From positions 1,116,001-1,180,000 of the forward strand of contig NZ_CP038213.1 of assembly GCF_004526345.1 (NCBI RefSeq): a stretch of DNA of 64,000 bases, given 5' to 3'. Below the pieces are notes generated by a model. It was not told the DNA's origin and searched no databases. It was given only the letters and a program-made list of their open reading frames with translations. Numbering within the stretch: the first letter of the stretch is position 1; each line of letters starts with the position of its first letter. The DNA is from Ornithinimicrobium flavum. GTDB lineage: Bacteria > Actinomycetota > Actinomycetes > Actinomycetales > Dermatophilaceae. The position numbers and the translations under genes are program-made. Below, in pieces: positions 36,963 through 45,585 of the stretch.

Positions 36963-37351
36963 CGACCCGGCCCGGAGCCGGCCGCCCAGGCCTCCGTGAG
37001 CCAGCCGACGACCTCGTCGTCCACCTCCGCTGGAGCGCTGAGCTCGACGTGGTGCACCCACACCCCGGGCGAGGGATGGGCGACCTCCTTGACGCGGGCG
37101 GAGACCAGCTCGCGCGGCAGGGCGAGGGAGAGCACTGCGGGCACGTCGCTGCGGACGTACTGTCCCGGGCGCCAGACGTAGGCGAACCCGCGGCGGCGCC
37201 GGAAGGCGACCTGGCTCTTGGTGACCCGCACGCCCGCCTCGCCGATCGCGGCCACGGCGTCCTGCACCGCGCGGCACACCGCCAGTCCCTGCGGGAACCC
37301 TCGGAAGAGGTCCTCCGGCACGAGGTCGCGATCCTCGGGCCCCTCAGGCAT
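36932..37351 (-). CDS. DUF5655-like protein
   Basis: A 139-residue protein resembling the DUF5655 domain: VRVTKSQVAFRRRRGFAYVW, VLSLALPRELVSARVKEV, WVHHVEL and DEVVGWLTEAW. The function of this family is unknown. ATG 37351 lies inside the last codons of the DksA-like gene (8-bp overlap), so the two are translationally coupled. Confidence 0.75.
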   Translation of the reverse strand: MPEGPEDRDLVPEDLFRGFPQGLAVCRAVQDAVAAIGEAGVRVTKSQVAFRRRRGFAYVWRPGQYVRSDVPAVLSLALPRELVSARVKEVAHPSPGVWVHHVELSAPAEVDDEVVGWLTEAWAAGSGPGRQRESGSCSS

Positions 37352-37721
37352 GACGGACGCACGTCCGCGCGGTTGGTCGGGCCTCGAGACGTCCGGGGGC
37401 GATCGGCTCGCCGCATTGCTCGCAGAGGCCGTACGTCCCCTCCTCCACCCGGGCGATCGCGGCCTCCACCTCCGCCAGGTGCCGCCGCGCCTGGGCGGTC
37501 ACGGCCGCCAGCTGGGCCCGCTCGAAGGCGATCGTCTGCCCCTCGGGGTCGTGCTCGTCGTCGGCGTTGGAGTCGCGGGACGCCTCGAAGAAGCCCCGCA
37601 TGTCCACCTCCAGCTGCACCAGACGCTGCTGCACGGCGGTGCGCTCCGCGGCGAGCCGCGCAGCCGGGTCCTCGGCGGCGGGAGGGCCGGGGGAGTCGGG
37701 GGAGTCAGGGGTCGGGGGCAT
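37344..37721 (-). CDS. DksA/TraR-like zinc-finger protein
   Basis: A 125-residue protein with a Pro/Ser N-terminus, a long coiled hairpin (RLAAERTAVQQRLVQLEVDM) and a C-terminal zinc finger CEQCGEPIAPGRLEARPTARTC. DksA-type proteins enter the RNA polymerase secondary channel and tune transcription. Here the fourth zinc ligand appears to be His (C-V-R-H) rather than Cys, and the coil tip has DDEHDPEGQ rather than a plain DxxDxA. Conservative call: transcription modulator of the TraR/DksA family. Confidence 0.82.
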   Translation of the reverse strand: MPPTPDSPDSPGPPAAEDPAARLAAERTAVQQRLVQLEVDMRGFFEASRDSNADDEHDPEGQTIAFERAQLAAVTAQARRHLAEVEAAIARVEEGTYGLCEQCGEPIAPGRLEARPTARTCVRHA

Positions 37722-37735
37722 GGCCGCGCGTCCCC

Positions 37736-38779
37736 TCACCGCACCGGCTCGGGCCGGCCACCGCGCCTGGCCAGCTCGGCCTCCGCCCGCGCCAGCCCTC
37801 CGTGCTCCAGGCCGGCCAGGTATGACGTGCCCCGCCAGACCGGTCGTCCGCGCCGGGCCACGCGTACCTCGAGCGTCCCGGCGAGGTGCTCCAGGGCGCC
37901 CGGGGTGTTGCGCGCCTGCGAGGGGAGGGGTACGGGCAGCACGTGCGCCTCCGGCAGGGGAGAGGCCGCGTCGACCTCGACCTGCCAGCCGTTGACGCGG
38001 TCCACCCCGCGCAGCCGCCAGGAGTCGTCGGCGACCTCGGCCTGCACCGGAGTGACCACCGGGTCCCCGAGGCGCAGCACCCGACCCGTGGGGAGGCGGA
38101 CGACCAGCGCGGTCACCTCGGTGCGCAACGGCATACCCAGCGGTCGGGCGTGGACCTGACCCCCGGCGAAGGCGACGCACGCCTCAGCCTCGGCGAAGGC
38201 GTGCGCCTGCCCCCACCACCAGGCGTCGGGGAAGCCCTCCGCCCCCCAGTTCTTCTCGCCGTAGACCTGGGCGCCCCGGAGGGTCCACGTCCGCCCGCCG
38301 ACGACCGCGGTGCCACTCGCCCGGCCGCCGAGCAGCCAGGGGTGCCAGTACTGGTTGAGCCGGGGCACCGCGTGGAAGACGCTGGACCCGCCGAGGAGCC
38401 GTGGCCACCGGTGCAGGGGCTCGATCCGCAGGTCGACCCGGGCGTCCACCCCGAGGTCGACCCGCAGGTGGTGCGCGGTCCCCTCGATCGCCCAGCCGTC
38501 GGCCCCGCGACCTCCACGGGCGCCGAGGCCACCGGGCGCCGCCTCCGCACCGGGCAGGGCCTCCGTCCGCAGGAAGCCGTCGGAGCTGGCCATCCCGACC
38601 GTGGCCCAGGGGCCGTCCGGCCCCTGGTTGACGCCGACCAGCGCGATGAGCGAGCGGCCGGCGGCACCGTCGGTCACCCGCCAGAAGTAGCCCTCCATCG
38701 CGACGCCCGGATGCGAGCGGCGAGGGTCCTGCCACGGCAGGTCGGCGCCGCTGCCGCGGTAGCGCCCGAGCAGGTCCAC
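37736..38779 (-). CDS. Tocopherol-cyclase-like protein
   Basis: A 347-residue beta-rich protein resembling plant and cyanobacterial tocopherol cyclase. Matching features: MEGYFWRVTD near residue 28, SVFHAVPRLNQYWHPWLLGG, and YGEKNWGAEGFPDAWWWGQAH. Actinobacteria do not normally make tocopherol, so the actual substrate is unknown; a lipocalin-like hydrophobic-ligand role is equally possible. GTG start at 38779; its stop is 14 bases before the DksA-like gene, likely one operon. Confidence 0.8.
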   Translation of the reverse strand: MDLLGRYRGSGADLPWQDPRRSHPGVAMEGYFWRVTDGAAGRSLIALVGVNQGPDGPWATVGMASSDGFLRTEALPGAEAAPGGLGARGGRGADGWAIEGTAHHLRVDLGVDARVDLRIEPLHRWPRLLGGSSVFHAVPRLNQYWHPWLLGGRASGTAVVGGRTWTLRGAQVYGEKNWGAEGFPDAWWWGQAHAFAEAEACVAFAGGQVHARPLGMPLRTEVTALVVRLPTGRVLRLGDPVVTPVQAEVADDSWRLRGVDRVNGWQVEVDAASPLPEAHVLPVPLPSQARNTPGALEHLAGTLEVRVARRGRPVWRGTSYLAGLEHGGLARAEAELARRGGRPEPVR

Positions 38780-38795
38780 AGGCCCACCCTAGTGA

Positions 38796-38876
38796 CGTGA
38801 GAACGCGGACGCGGTCGTCCTGGACGTCCGCCCCCACAGCGAGTACGCCGCCGGTCACGTGCCCGGTGCTCCCTGA
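38796..38876 (+). pseudogene. Rhodanese-domain remnant
   Basis: In one frame the sequence reads VVLDVRPHSEYAAGHVPGAP and then stops at 38874. This is the opening motif of a rhodanese (sulfurtransferase) domain, D-R-x-x-x-E-Y-x-x-G-H-x-P-G-A. The active-site Cys loop and the rest of the domain are missing, and there is no start codon. It is a short relic in the gap between the cyclase-like gene and the CNNM pair. Confidence 0.6.
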
Positions 38877-38963
38877 GCCTGGGTATTCTTGCCCGGTGAC
38901 GACGCGCTCGGCCCCTGCTGACGACCGCCCCCGACATACCCCGCGCCGACGGTGGGTGACGGC

Positions 38964-40394
38964 ATGACCGAGGCCGTCCTGCTCCTGCTGGCGGGGATCG
39001 TGGTGATCCTGCTGATCATCGCGGCGAACGGTTACTTCGTGGCCCAGGAGTTCGCCTACATGTCGGTCGACCGCAACCGGCTGGCCTCCCGCGCCCGCGG
39101 CGGGGACGCGGCGGCCGAAAGGGCCCTGAAGGTCACGCGGCGGACCTCCTTCATGCTGTCCGGCGCCCAGCTGGGCATCACCGTGACCGGCCTGATGGTC
39201 GGGTATGTCGCGGAGCCCATGGTCGGGTCCGCGCTGGGCGTCCTGCTGGGCGGGGCGGGGGTGCCCGAGTCCGTGAGCATCCTGGTCGGCACCGTCGGGG
39301 TGCTGGCCGTCGCGACCGTCGTGCAGATGCTCTTCGGTGAGCTCTACCCCAAGAACCTGGCGATCGCCAATGCCGAGCCGATGGCCCGGTGGATGGCCCG
39401 GTCCACGCTGATCTACCTGGCTGTCTTCGGCTGGTTGATCGCCTTCTTCGACAGGTCGGCCAACCTGCTGCTGCGGCTGGTCCGCATCGAGCCGATCCAC
39501 GACCTCGACACCAGCGCGACCGCCGAGGACCTCGAGCGCATCGTCGCCGACTCCCGCGACAGCGGCGACCTGCCGCTGGAGATGTCGATGCTGCTGGACC
39601 GCATCCTGGACTTCCCCGACCAGGACGTGGAGCACGCGATGGTGCCCCGGGGCCGGGTGGACACGGTGACCCCCGGCATGACGGTGGCCGAGCTGCGGAC
39701 CCTCATGGCGCACGCCCACACCCGCTACCCGGTCGTCGACGGTGAGGGGCAGGCCGTGGGGGTGGTGCAGCTCGGGGACATCCTGCGCCTGCCCGCGGAC
39801 TCCGGCACCGCGGTGGGTGAGGTCATGCGCCCACCGGTCATCGTCCCCACCCTCATGCCCCTGCCGGCGGCGGTGGCCGAGCTGGACGAGGCCGGCGAGC
39901 AGCTGGCCTGCGTCGTGGACGAGTACGGCGGGTTCGCGGGCGTGCTGACCATGGAGGACCTGGCCGAGGAGCTCGTGGGGGAGATCACCGACGAGCACGA
40001 CGCCGAGATGCCGGAGCAGATCCTGGGCGGCGAGGACGACGAGTGGCGGATGGACGGTGACGTGCACGTGGACGAGGTCGAGCGTGCCGTCGGGCACCGG
40101 CTGCCCGAGGGTGACTTCGAGACCGTCGCGGGGCTGCTGATCGCGCAGACCGGTGACCTGCCCGACGTCGGGGAGGTGGTGACCGTCGAGCTGCCGCAGG
40201 ACCCCTCCGAGCTCGTCTCGGACGAGCCGGTGCTGCGCAGCCTCGCGGTCGAGGTCCTCGAGGTGGAGCGGCACGTGCCCAGCGAGGTCCGGGTCCGCCT
40301 GCTCACCCGGCCGGCCGACGAGGTGGTCCCCGAGCCTGCGGAGCCGCAGGACGAGGACCAGGACGAGGACCAGGACGAGGAGGAGCGGCGATGA
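38964..40394 (+). CDS. CNNM/CorC family transporter with CBS pair (hemolysin-like)
   Basis: A 476-residue membrane protein. The N-terminal CNNM (DUF21) domain has about four helices and motifs NGYFVAQEFAYMSVDRNRL, GAQLGITVTGLMVGY and FGELYPKNLAIANAE. Two CBS domains follow (VPRGRVDTV to LGDILRL, and VVDEYGGFAGVLTMEDLAEELVGEI), then a CorC/HlyC tail (WRMDGDVHVDEV). The family exports or senses magnesium. ATG 38964 is preferred over GTG 38952. The C-terminus ends in a repetitive EDQDEDQDEEE tract. It is coupled to the next gene by an ATGA overlap. Confidence 0.88.
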   Translation: MTEAVLLLLAGIVVILLIIAANGYFVAQEFAYMSVDRNRLASRARGGDAAAERALKVTRRTSFMLSGAQLGITVTGLMVGYVAEPMVGSALGVLLGGAGVPESVSILVGTVGVLAVATVVQMLFGELYPKNLAIANAEPMARWMARSTLIYLAVFGWLIAFFDRSANLLLRLVRIEPIHDLDTSATAEDLERIVADSRDSGDLPLEMSMLLDRILDFPDQDVEHAMVPRGRVDTVTPGMTVAELRTLMAHAHTRYPVVDGEGQAVGVVQLGDILRLPADSGTAVGEVMRPPVIVPTLMPLPAAVAELDEAGEQLACVVDEYGGFAGVLTMEDLAEELVGEITDEHDAEMPEQILGGEDDEWRMDGDVHVDEVERAVGHRLPEGDFETVAGLLIAQTGDLPDVGEVVTVELPQDPSELVSDEPVLRSLAVEVLEVERHVPSEVRVRLLTRPADEVVPEPAEPQDEDQDEDQDEEERR

Positions 40395-41437
40395 CCGACC
40401 CCCTCGTCGTGGTGCTGGTGACGGTCGCGCTCATCGTCGCGAGCGCCTTCTTCGTCATCATCGAGTTCGCTTTGCTGGGCGCGCGCCGCCACCGCCTGGA
40501 GCTGGAGGCGCCCACGTCGCGCTCGGCCCGGTCCGCCCTGCGCGGGATGAACGAGCTCACGCTCATGCTGGCCGGGGCGCAGCTGGGCATCACCGCAGCC
40601 ACCTTCGCCCTCGGTGCGATCACCAAGCCGGCGGTGGACGCCTGGCTGGGCCCGCTCCTCACCGGGGTCGGGGTGCCCGAGTGGGTGGCCGGTGGCACCT
40701 CCTTCGCGCTGTCGCTGCTGTTCGTGACCTTCCTGCACCTGGTCGTGGGGGAGATGGCCCCCAAGTCCTGGGCGATCGCCCACCCCGAGCGGGCGGCCAA
40801 GCTCGTCTCGCCCCCCGGACGGGCCTTCGTGTGGATCGTCCGGCCGCTGCTGCTGGGCATCAACAACCTCGCCAACCGGCTCGTGGCCGCCAGCGGTGTC
40901 ACCCCGGTGGAGCGGGCTGCGGTGGGAGGTCAGGACGCCGACACGATCCGGTCCCTCGTCGAGCACTCCGCGCAGAAGGGGACCCTGGAGGGCGCCTTCC
41001 AGCGGCAGATCGACCGGGTGATCGACCTCGAGCAGCTGACCCTGGGCGACCTGGTGCCGGAGGACCAGCACCCGACGGCCGTCGGGGTGGAGGCCACCGT
41101 CGCGGAGGTGCAGGAGGCTGCCGCCGGCAGCGGGCACCTGCGGATCCTGCTGGCGGCGCACGACGGGAGCGCGGCGGGAGTGGTGCACGTGCGCGACACG
41201 CTGCTGCACGACGCCCACCACCAGGTCCGCCTGCTGGCGCGCCCCGCCTTCGTCCTCGATCCCGGCACCCCGGTCTACGAGGCGCTCGCGCGGATGCGTG
41301 AGCGGGGCGAGCAGCTGACGGTCGTGGCCGGACCTGACCGCACCCACGGGGTGGTGAGCGTCTCGGACATCATGCACCGCGTGCTGCCCAGCAGGGTGCT
41401 CGTGGACCCCGCGCTCGGCCCGCCCGAGGCTCGCTGA
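40391..41437 (+). CDS. CNNM family protein, second member
   Basis: A 348-residue paralog of the upstream protein: FFVIIEFALLGARRHRLE, GAQLGITAATFALGAITKP, LVVGEMAPKSWAIAHPER, then one shortened CBS region (LTLGDLVPEDQ, THGVVSVSDIMHRVLPS). It lacks the CorC tail. ATG overlaps the previous stop by four bases. The long-plus-short pair is a common actinobacterial layout and the two probably form a heteromer. Confidence 0.87.
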   Translation: MTDPLVVVLVTVALIVASAFFVIIEFALLGARRHRLELEAPTSRSARSALRGMNELTLMLAGAQLGITAATFALGAITKPAVDAWLGPLLTGVGVPEWVAGGTSFALSLLFVTFLHLVVGEMAPKSWAIAHPERAAKLVSPPGRAFVWIVRPLLLGINNLANRLVAASGVTPVERAAVGGQDADTIRSLVEHSAQKGTLEGAFQRQIDRVIDLEQLTLGDLVPEDQHPTAVGVEATVAEVQEAAAGSGHLRILLAAHDGSAAGVVHVRDTLLHDAHHQVRLLARPAFVLDPGTPVYEALARMRERGEQLTVVAGPDRTHGVVSVSDIMHRVLPSRVLVDPALGPPEAR

Positions 41438-41552
41438 CCACCCAGTTCCCGCCGGGGACCGGGGCGCTCCGAGGCCATTCCCGTCACCTGTCCCGCGCGC
41501 TCGCGGCCCCGCGGGAGCGTCGCTACCGTGGGGGTGTGGGGATGCCACGCCC

Positions 41553-42656
41553 GTGATCGAGCTCTCGGCCCGCGACGCGCGCCGGCTGGCGGTGAGCGCC
41601 CAGCTGCTGGCGCGGCCGCGACCGCACGACCTGATCGGCACCGCCGCCGGCCTGGGGGCCGTCCAGGTCGACCACACGGCCCACGTCGCCCCCAGTGCCG
41701 AGCTGGTCCTGTGGAGCCGCCTCGGGAGCCGGGTGAGCCGGGCGGCGATCGAGGACGCGATCGGGTCGGGCCGGCTCGTGGAGATCCGCGGATTCCTCCG
41801 CCCGGCCCGGGACGTCGCGCTCTTCACCGCCGAGATGGCCGCGTGGCCGGGGCCCGACCCGCCGGCCTACCGGGTGGCCGAGGAGCGCTGGGTGCACGCC
41901 AACCGGCACGCACGCGACGAGATCCTGGAGCAGCTGCGGGCCGACGGTCCCCTGCCCGCGCGGGAGCTGTCCGCCGACTTCGCCGTCGACTGGCGCTCGT
42001 CCGGGTGGAACGACACCAAGAACGTCCCGATGATGCTGGAGCGTCTGGAGGAGCGCGGTGAGGTCGCCGTCTCCCACCGCCTGGGGCGCGAGCGCGTCTG
42101 GGACCTGGCGGCCCGCATCCACCCCGACGAGCCGCCCGTGCCGCTGGAGCAGGCGCTGGCCGAGCGGTCCCGGCGACGGTTGCGCGCCCTCGGCCTCGCC
42201 CGCGTCAAGGGCCCTGCATGCCCGGTCGAGCCGCTGGACGTGGGCGAGGTCGGGGAGCCGGCCCGGGTGGCGGGCGTCCGCGGCGAGTGGCGGGTGGACC
42301 CGGCGCTGCTGCATACCCCCTTCTCGGGGCGGACCGCCCTGCTCTCCCCCCTGGACCGGCTCGTCCTCGACCGGCGGCGGATGGAGGAGATCTTCGGCTT
42401 CGACTACGCGCTGGAGATGTACAAGCCCGCCGCGCAACGGATCTGGGGCTACTACGCGCTGCCCGTGCTGCACCTGGACCGGCTCGTCGGCAAGGTCGAC
42501 GCGCGGGCCGACCGCGAGGATGGCGTGCTGCGGGTCGATAGGCTGCACGAGGACGCGCCGTGGTCCGGCAGCGTCCGCTCGGCGGTCGAGGTGGAGCTGC
42601 GGTCGCTGGCCCGGTTCCTCGACCTCGGGCTGGTGCTCCCCGGCAGGAAGGGCTGA
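41553..42656 (+). CDS. AlkZ/YcaQ-like DNA glycosylase (winged-helix domain)
   Basis: A 367-residue member of the HTH_42 / AlkZ-YcaQ family, which unhooks DNA interstrand crosslinks and other alkyl lesions. Features: LSARDARRLAVSAQ at the N-terminus, GAVQVDHTAHV (the catalytic QxD-type loop: Q-V-D), RPARDVALF, winged-helix tandem in the middle, and the C-terminal LSPLDRLVLDRRRMEEIFGFDY...LPVLHLDRLVGKVD (cited by ends). GTG 41553 is the start. Reductase and GntR genes follow closely. Confidence 0.85.
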   Translation: MIELSARDARRLAVSAQLLARPRPHDLIGTAAGLGAVQVDHTAHVAPSAELVLWSRLGSRVSRAAIEDAIGSGRLVEIRGFLRPARDVALFTAEMAAWPGPDPPAYRVAEERWVHANRHARDEILEQLRADGPLPARELSADFAVDWRSSGWNDTKNVPMMLERLEERGEVAVSHRLGRERVWDLAARIHPDEPPVPLEQALAERSRRRLRALGLARVKGPACPVEPLDVGEVGEPARVAGVRGEWRVDPALLHTPFSGRTALLSPLDRLVLDRRRMEEIFGFDYALEMYKPAAQRIWGYYALPVLHLDRLVGKVDARADREDGVLRVDRLHEDAPWSGSVRSAVEVELRSLARFLDLGLVLPGRKG

Positions 42657-42660
42657 GGGT

Positions 42661-43242
42661 ATGGGGCAGCTCGTCTACGTCTCGATCGGCTCCCTCGACG
42701 GGTTCGTGGCCGACACCGACGGCAACTTCGACTGGAGCGCCCCCGACGAGGAGGTGCACGCCTACCTCAACGAGCGCGACGCTCAGGTGAGCGTGGAGCT
42801 CTACGGGCGCCGGCTCTACGAGGTGATGCAGGTGTGGGAGACCTACGGCACCGGGCCGGACGCCACGGAGGTGGAGAGGGTCTACGGCGAGCAGTGGCGG
42901 GGCCGGCCCAAGGTGGTCTACTCGAGCACCCTGGCCTCGGTCGGCACCGCGCGGACCCGTCTGGAGAGGCGCTTCGATCCTCGCGCGGTCCGACGCCTCG
43001 TCGAGGAGGCCGAGGGCCAGGTCAGCATCGGCGGCCCCGAGCTCGCGGGCCACGCCCTCCGTGCCGGCCTCGTCGCCCGCGTCGAGTGCTACGTCGCCCC
43101 CGTCGTCGTGGGAGGCGGCACGCCGTGGCTGCCCGCCGGCCTGCACCTCGACCTCAGGCTGGAGGAGGAGTACCGGTTCTCCTCCGGCGTGGTCCACCTG
43201 GCCTACGAGGTGCTCCCCGGTGGACCGGCGGGGGAGGCGTGA
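42661..43242 (+). CDS. Dihydrofolate-reductase-family protein (RibD C-terminal type)
   Basis: A 193-residue NADPH-dependent reductase-like protein: LVYVSIGSLDGFVADTDGNF at the start, ELYGRRLYEVMQVWE, VYSSTLASV, SIGGPELAGHALRAGLV and APVVVGGGTPWLPAGL. The family includes bacterial YwjB/YyaP-like proteins of unknown substrate. It starts 4 bases after the glycosylase stop and its TGA overlaps the GntR start by one base. Confidence 0.85.
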   Translation: MGQLVYVSIGSLDGFVADTDGNFDWSAPDEEVHAYLNERDAQVSVELYGRRLYEVMQVWETYGTGPDATEVERVYGEQWRGRPKVVYSSTLASVGTARTRLERRFDPRAVRRLVEEAEGQVSIGGPELAGHALRAGLVARVECYVAPVVVGGGTPWLPAGLHLDLRLEEEYRFSSGVVHLAYEVLPGGPAGEA

Positions 43243-43610
43243 TGCTGCGGATCGACCCGGAGTCCCCGGACCCACCCTTCGCCCAGCTGCGGGCGCAGAT
43301 CCTGGCCGGCGTCGGCGACGGCAGCCTCGCTCCGGGGGACCGGCTGCCGACGGTGCGCGCCCTGGCCGGGGAGCTCGGCCTCGCCGCCAACACGGTCGCC
43401 CGGGCCTACCGCGAGCTGGAGGCCGACGGCGTGCTGGAGGGTCGGGGCCGGTCAGGGACGTTCGTGCGCTCCACCGTCACCGCGGGGAGGGCGGCCTCCG
43501 CCGCCGCCTCGGGACGGGCGGCGGCGGAGCGGTATGCCGAGACCGTGCGGTCGCTCGGTCTGGACCCGCAGGAGGCCCTGGCGCTGGTGCGGCGGGCGCT
43601 GGACGCCTGA
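43242..43610 (+). CDS. GntR family regulator, YtrA type
   Basis: A 122-residue regulator: winged helix with PPFAQLRAQILAGVGDGSL, GDRLPTVRALAGELGLAANTV and RAYRELEADGVLEGRGRSGTFV, then a short C-terminal helix. The small size and absence of a ligand domain place it in the YtrA subgroup, which usually controls neighbouring genes. It is translated together with the preceding reductase (TGATG overlap). Confidence 0.87.
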   Translation: MLRIDPESPDPPFAQLRAQILAGVGDGSLAPGDRLPTVRALAGELGLAANTVARAYRELEADGVLEGRGRSGTFVRSTVTAGRAASAAASGRAAAERYAETVRSLGLDPQEALALVRRALDA

Positions 43611-43644
43611 GCCGGGTGCTTCGGCCTGCCAGGGGCAGGGCGGC

Positions 43645-44298
43645 TCAGGCCGCCTTGATGGCGGAGACGTCGAAGACGAGCTTGACCTTCTCGCTGACCA
43701 GCACGCCACCGGTCTCCAGCGCCGCGTTCCACTCCAGGCCCCAGTCCTTGCGGTTGACCGAGGTCTCGCCCTCGAAGCCGGCGCGCAGGTTGCCGAAGGG
43801 GTCGCGGGCCACACCGGTGAAGGCGAGGTCGACGGTGACCGGACGGGTGACGTCCTTGATGGTGAGGTCGCCGGTGACGGTGAAGGTGTCGGCGTCGCCG
43901 CGCACGACGGAGGTCGAGACGAAGCGGACCTCGGGGTAGGTCTCCACGTCGAAGAAGTCGGCCGAGCGCAGGTGGCCGTCGCGGTCGGCGTTGCCGGTGT
44001 TGATGCTGGCGGCCTTCATCGTCACCGTGACCGAGGAGGTGGACGGGTCGGCGGCGTCGAGCACACCGACACCCTCGACCTCGTCGAAGCTGCCGCGGAC
44101 GTTGGTCACCATGGCGTGTCGGGCCACGAAACCGATGCTCGTGTGGCTCGGGTCGATGGTCCAGGTGCCGGTGAGCTCGTCGGCGGCCGGGACCTCGGCG
44201 ACGAGGGTGCCGGTGGCGGCCGGGGCGGCGGTGTCGGCGCCCGAGGTCGACGGGGTGGTGGCGGGGGTGGACTTCTTGAACCAGTCGAGCAGGCCCAT
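43645..44298 (-). CDS. YceI family protein
   Basis: A 217-residue YceI-like lipocalin-fold protein. After a short N-terminal helix and Thr/Ala-rich linker, the domain shows TWTIDPSHTSIGFVARHAMVTNVRG, FDVETYPEVRFVS, GDLTIKDVTRPVTVDLAF and GLEWNAAL. The family binds isoprenoid or other amphipathic ligands. No signal peptide is present, so it is probably cytosolic. AAGGAG precedes ATG 44298. The promoter carries two operator boxes. Confidence 0.9.
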   Translation of the reverse strand: MGLLDWFKKSTPATTPSTSGADTAAPAATGTLVAEVPAADELTGTWTIDPSHTSIGFVARHAMVTNVRGSFDEVEGVGVLDAADPSTSSVTVTMKAASINTGNADRDGHLRSADFFDVETYPEVRFVSTSVVRGDADTFTVTGDLTIKDVTRPVTVDLAFTGVARDPFGNLRAGFEGETSVNRKDWGLEWNAALETGGVLVSEKVKLVFDVSAIKAA

Positions 44299-44313
44299 GA
44301 TGACTCCTTAAGT

Positions 44314-44365
44314 TGACGTGTCACGTTCAAGATCCAGCGTAGGGGAGGCGTGTGTGACATGTCAA
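44314..44365 (-). promoter_or_regulatory. YceI promoter with two TGAC(A/G)TGTCA boxes
   Basis: On the minus strand TTGACA (44365 to 44360) and TACGCT (44341 to 44336) are 18 bases apart, a good sigma-70-type promoter. TGACATGTCA at 44355 to 44364 overlaps the -35 box and TGACGTGTCA at 44314 to 44323 lies between the start point and the ribosome site. The paired boxes suggest repression by a dimeric regulator; its gene is not evident here. Confidence 0.65.
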
Positions 44366-44461
44366 CTAGTCGCCCGGACGGCGCGCCGCGCACGGCACGC
44401 GCGTGGCAGCGCGCCTGAGGGGAGCTCCGCCAGACGTCGGTGCCCGTCGGTGCCCGTCGGC

Positions 44462-45512
44462 TCAGCGCTGCAGCCGCTCCACCGCGTCCCGGGCGACGTC
44501 GACGGCCTTGGCCAGGACCGGCCGGTCCTCACCGCCGGAGGCCCAGGACGGATCCTGCGGCATCGGGCCCATCGGGTCCGCCACGTCCGGGTCCGCGTGG
44601 CCTGCGGCGCTCTGGTCGGCCAGCGAGCGCCGGATCGCCTCGTCCAGCCCGAGCAGCTGATGCCCCTCGGGCAGCAGGTCGCGCAGGAAGTCGTCCTCGC
44701 CGCAGACCATGTCGTGGTGGAGGCTCTCGACGAGCGCCTCCACGGTCGGGGTCGGCACGTCGGTGAGGGAGCCCACGAGGGTGCCGACCAGGTCCGTGGG
44801 CAGGAACGGCACCTCGACCTGCGGTCGTTCCAGCCCGGCGAGGTCGGCGTAACGGTCGAGCAGCTCGGCGTAGGGCAGCCGCTCCGGCCCACCGATGTCG
44901 TAGCTGCGCGAGGGGACGTCGGCCGTCAGCGACCCGACGAGCGCGGCCAGGGCGTCGACGACCGCGATGGGCTGCACGTCGGAGTTCATCACACGTGGGC
45001 ACGGTCTGCACGGGCATCCGCTCGCTCACCTGGCGGATGATCTCGAAGGATGTCGACCCGCTGCCCAGCAGCACCGCCGCCCGCAGGGACAGCACCATGG
45101 CCGGTGAGTCGGCGAGCACCTGCTCGACCTCGAGCCGGGAGCGGATGTGGTCGCTCAGCTCGTCCTCCTCCACGGGGGGCACGATCCCGGAGAGGTAGAC
45201 CACCCGCGAGGTGCCGTGCCGGGCGACGGCGTCCGCGACGTTGCGGGCGGCCGCACGGTCCTTGCCCGCGAAGTCGCTGCCGCCCCCCATGCCGTGGATG
45301 AGGTAGTAGACCGCGTCGACCCCTTCGACCGCCGCGTCCACCTGCCCGGCGTCGGCGACGTCCATCTCGACGGTGGTGACCCGCTCGGACCACCACGGCC
45401 CCTCCCGGGAGGGGTCGCTCGTGGTCGTCCTCACCTCGTGTCCCTCGGCGAGCAGGAGAGGGACGAGCCGACCACCGACATAACCGGTCGCACCGGTGAC
45501 GAGAACCTTCAT
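44462..45512 (-). pseudogene. NAD(P)-binding epimerase-like protein, frameshifted
   Basis: About 350 residues of an atypical SDR: nucleotide loop GATGYVGGRL at the N-terminus, DVADAGQVDAAVEGVDAVYYLIHGMG, RVVYLSGIVPP, then a second part SRSYDIGGPERLPYAELLDRYADLAG. The two halves are in different frames; one extra base near 44993 (ACGTGTGATG) must be removed to read VPTWMNSDVQPIAVVDALAAL. The LIHGMGG motif is found in actinobacterial NmrA-like proteins of unknown substrate. Confidence 0.82.
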
Positions 45513-45585
45513 CGGGCAAGGACACCAGTCACCGGGCCGGACCGCAACGCAGGGCACGGCGGGTGGGGGCGCAGCGGCGGGGACC

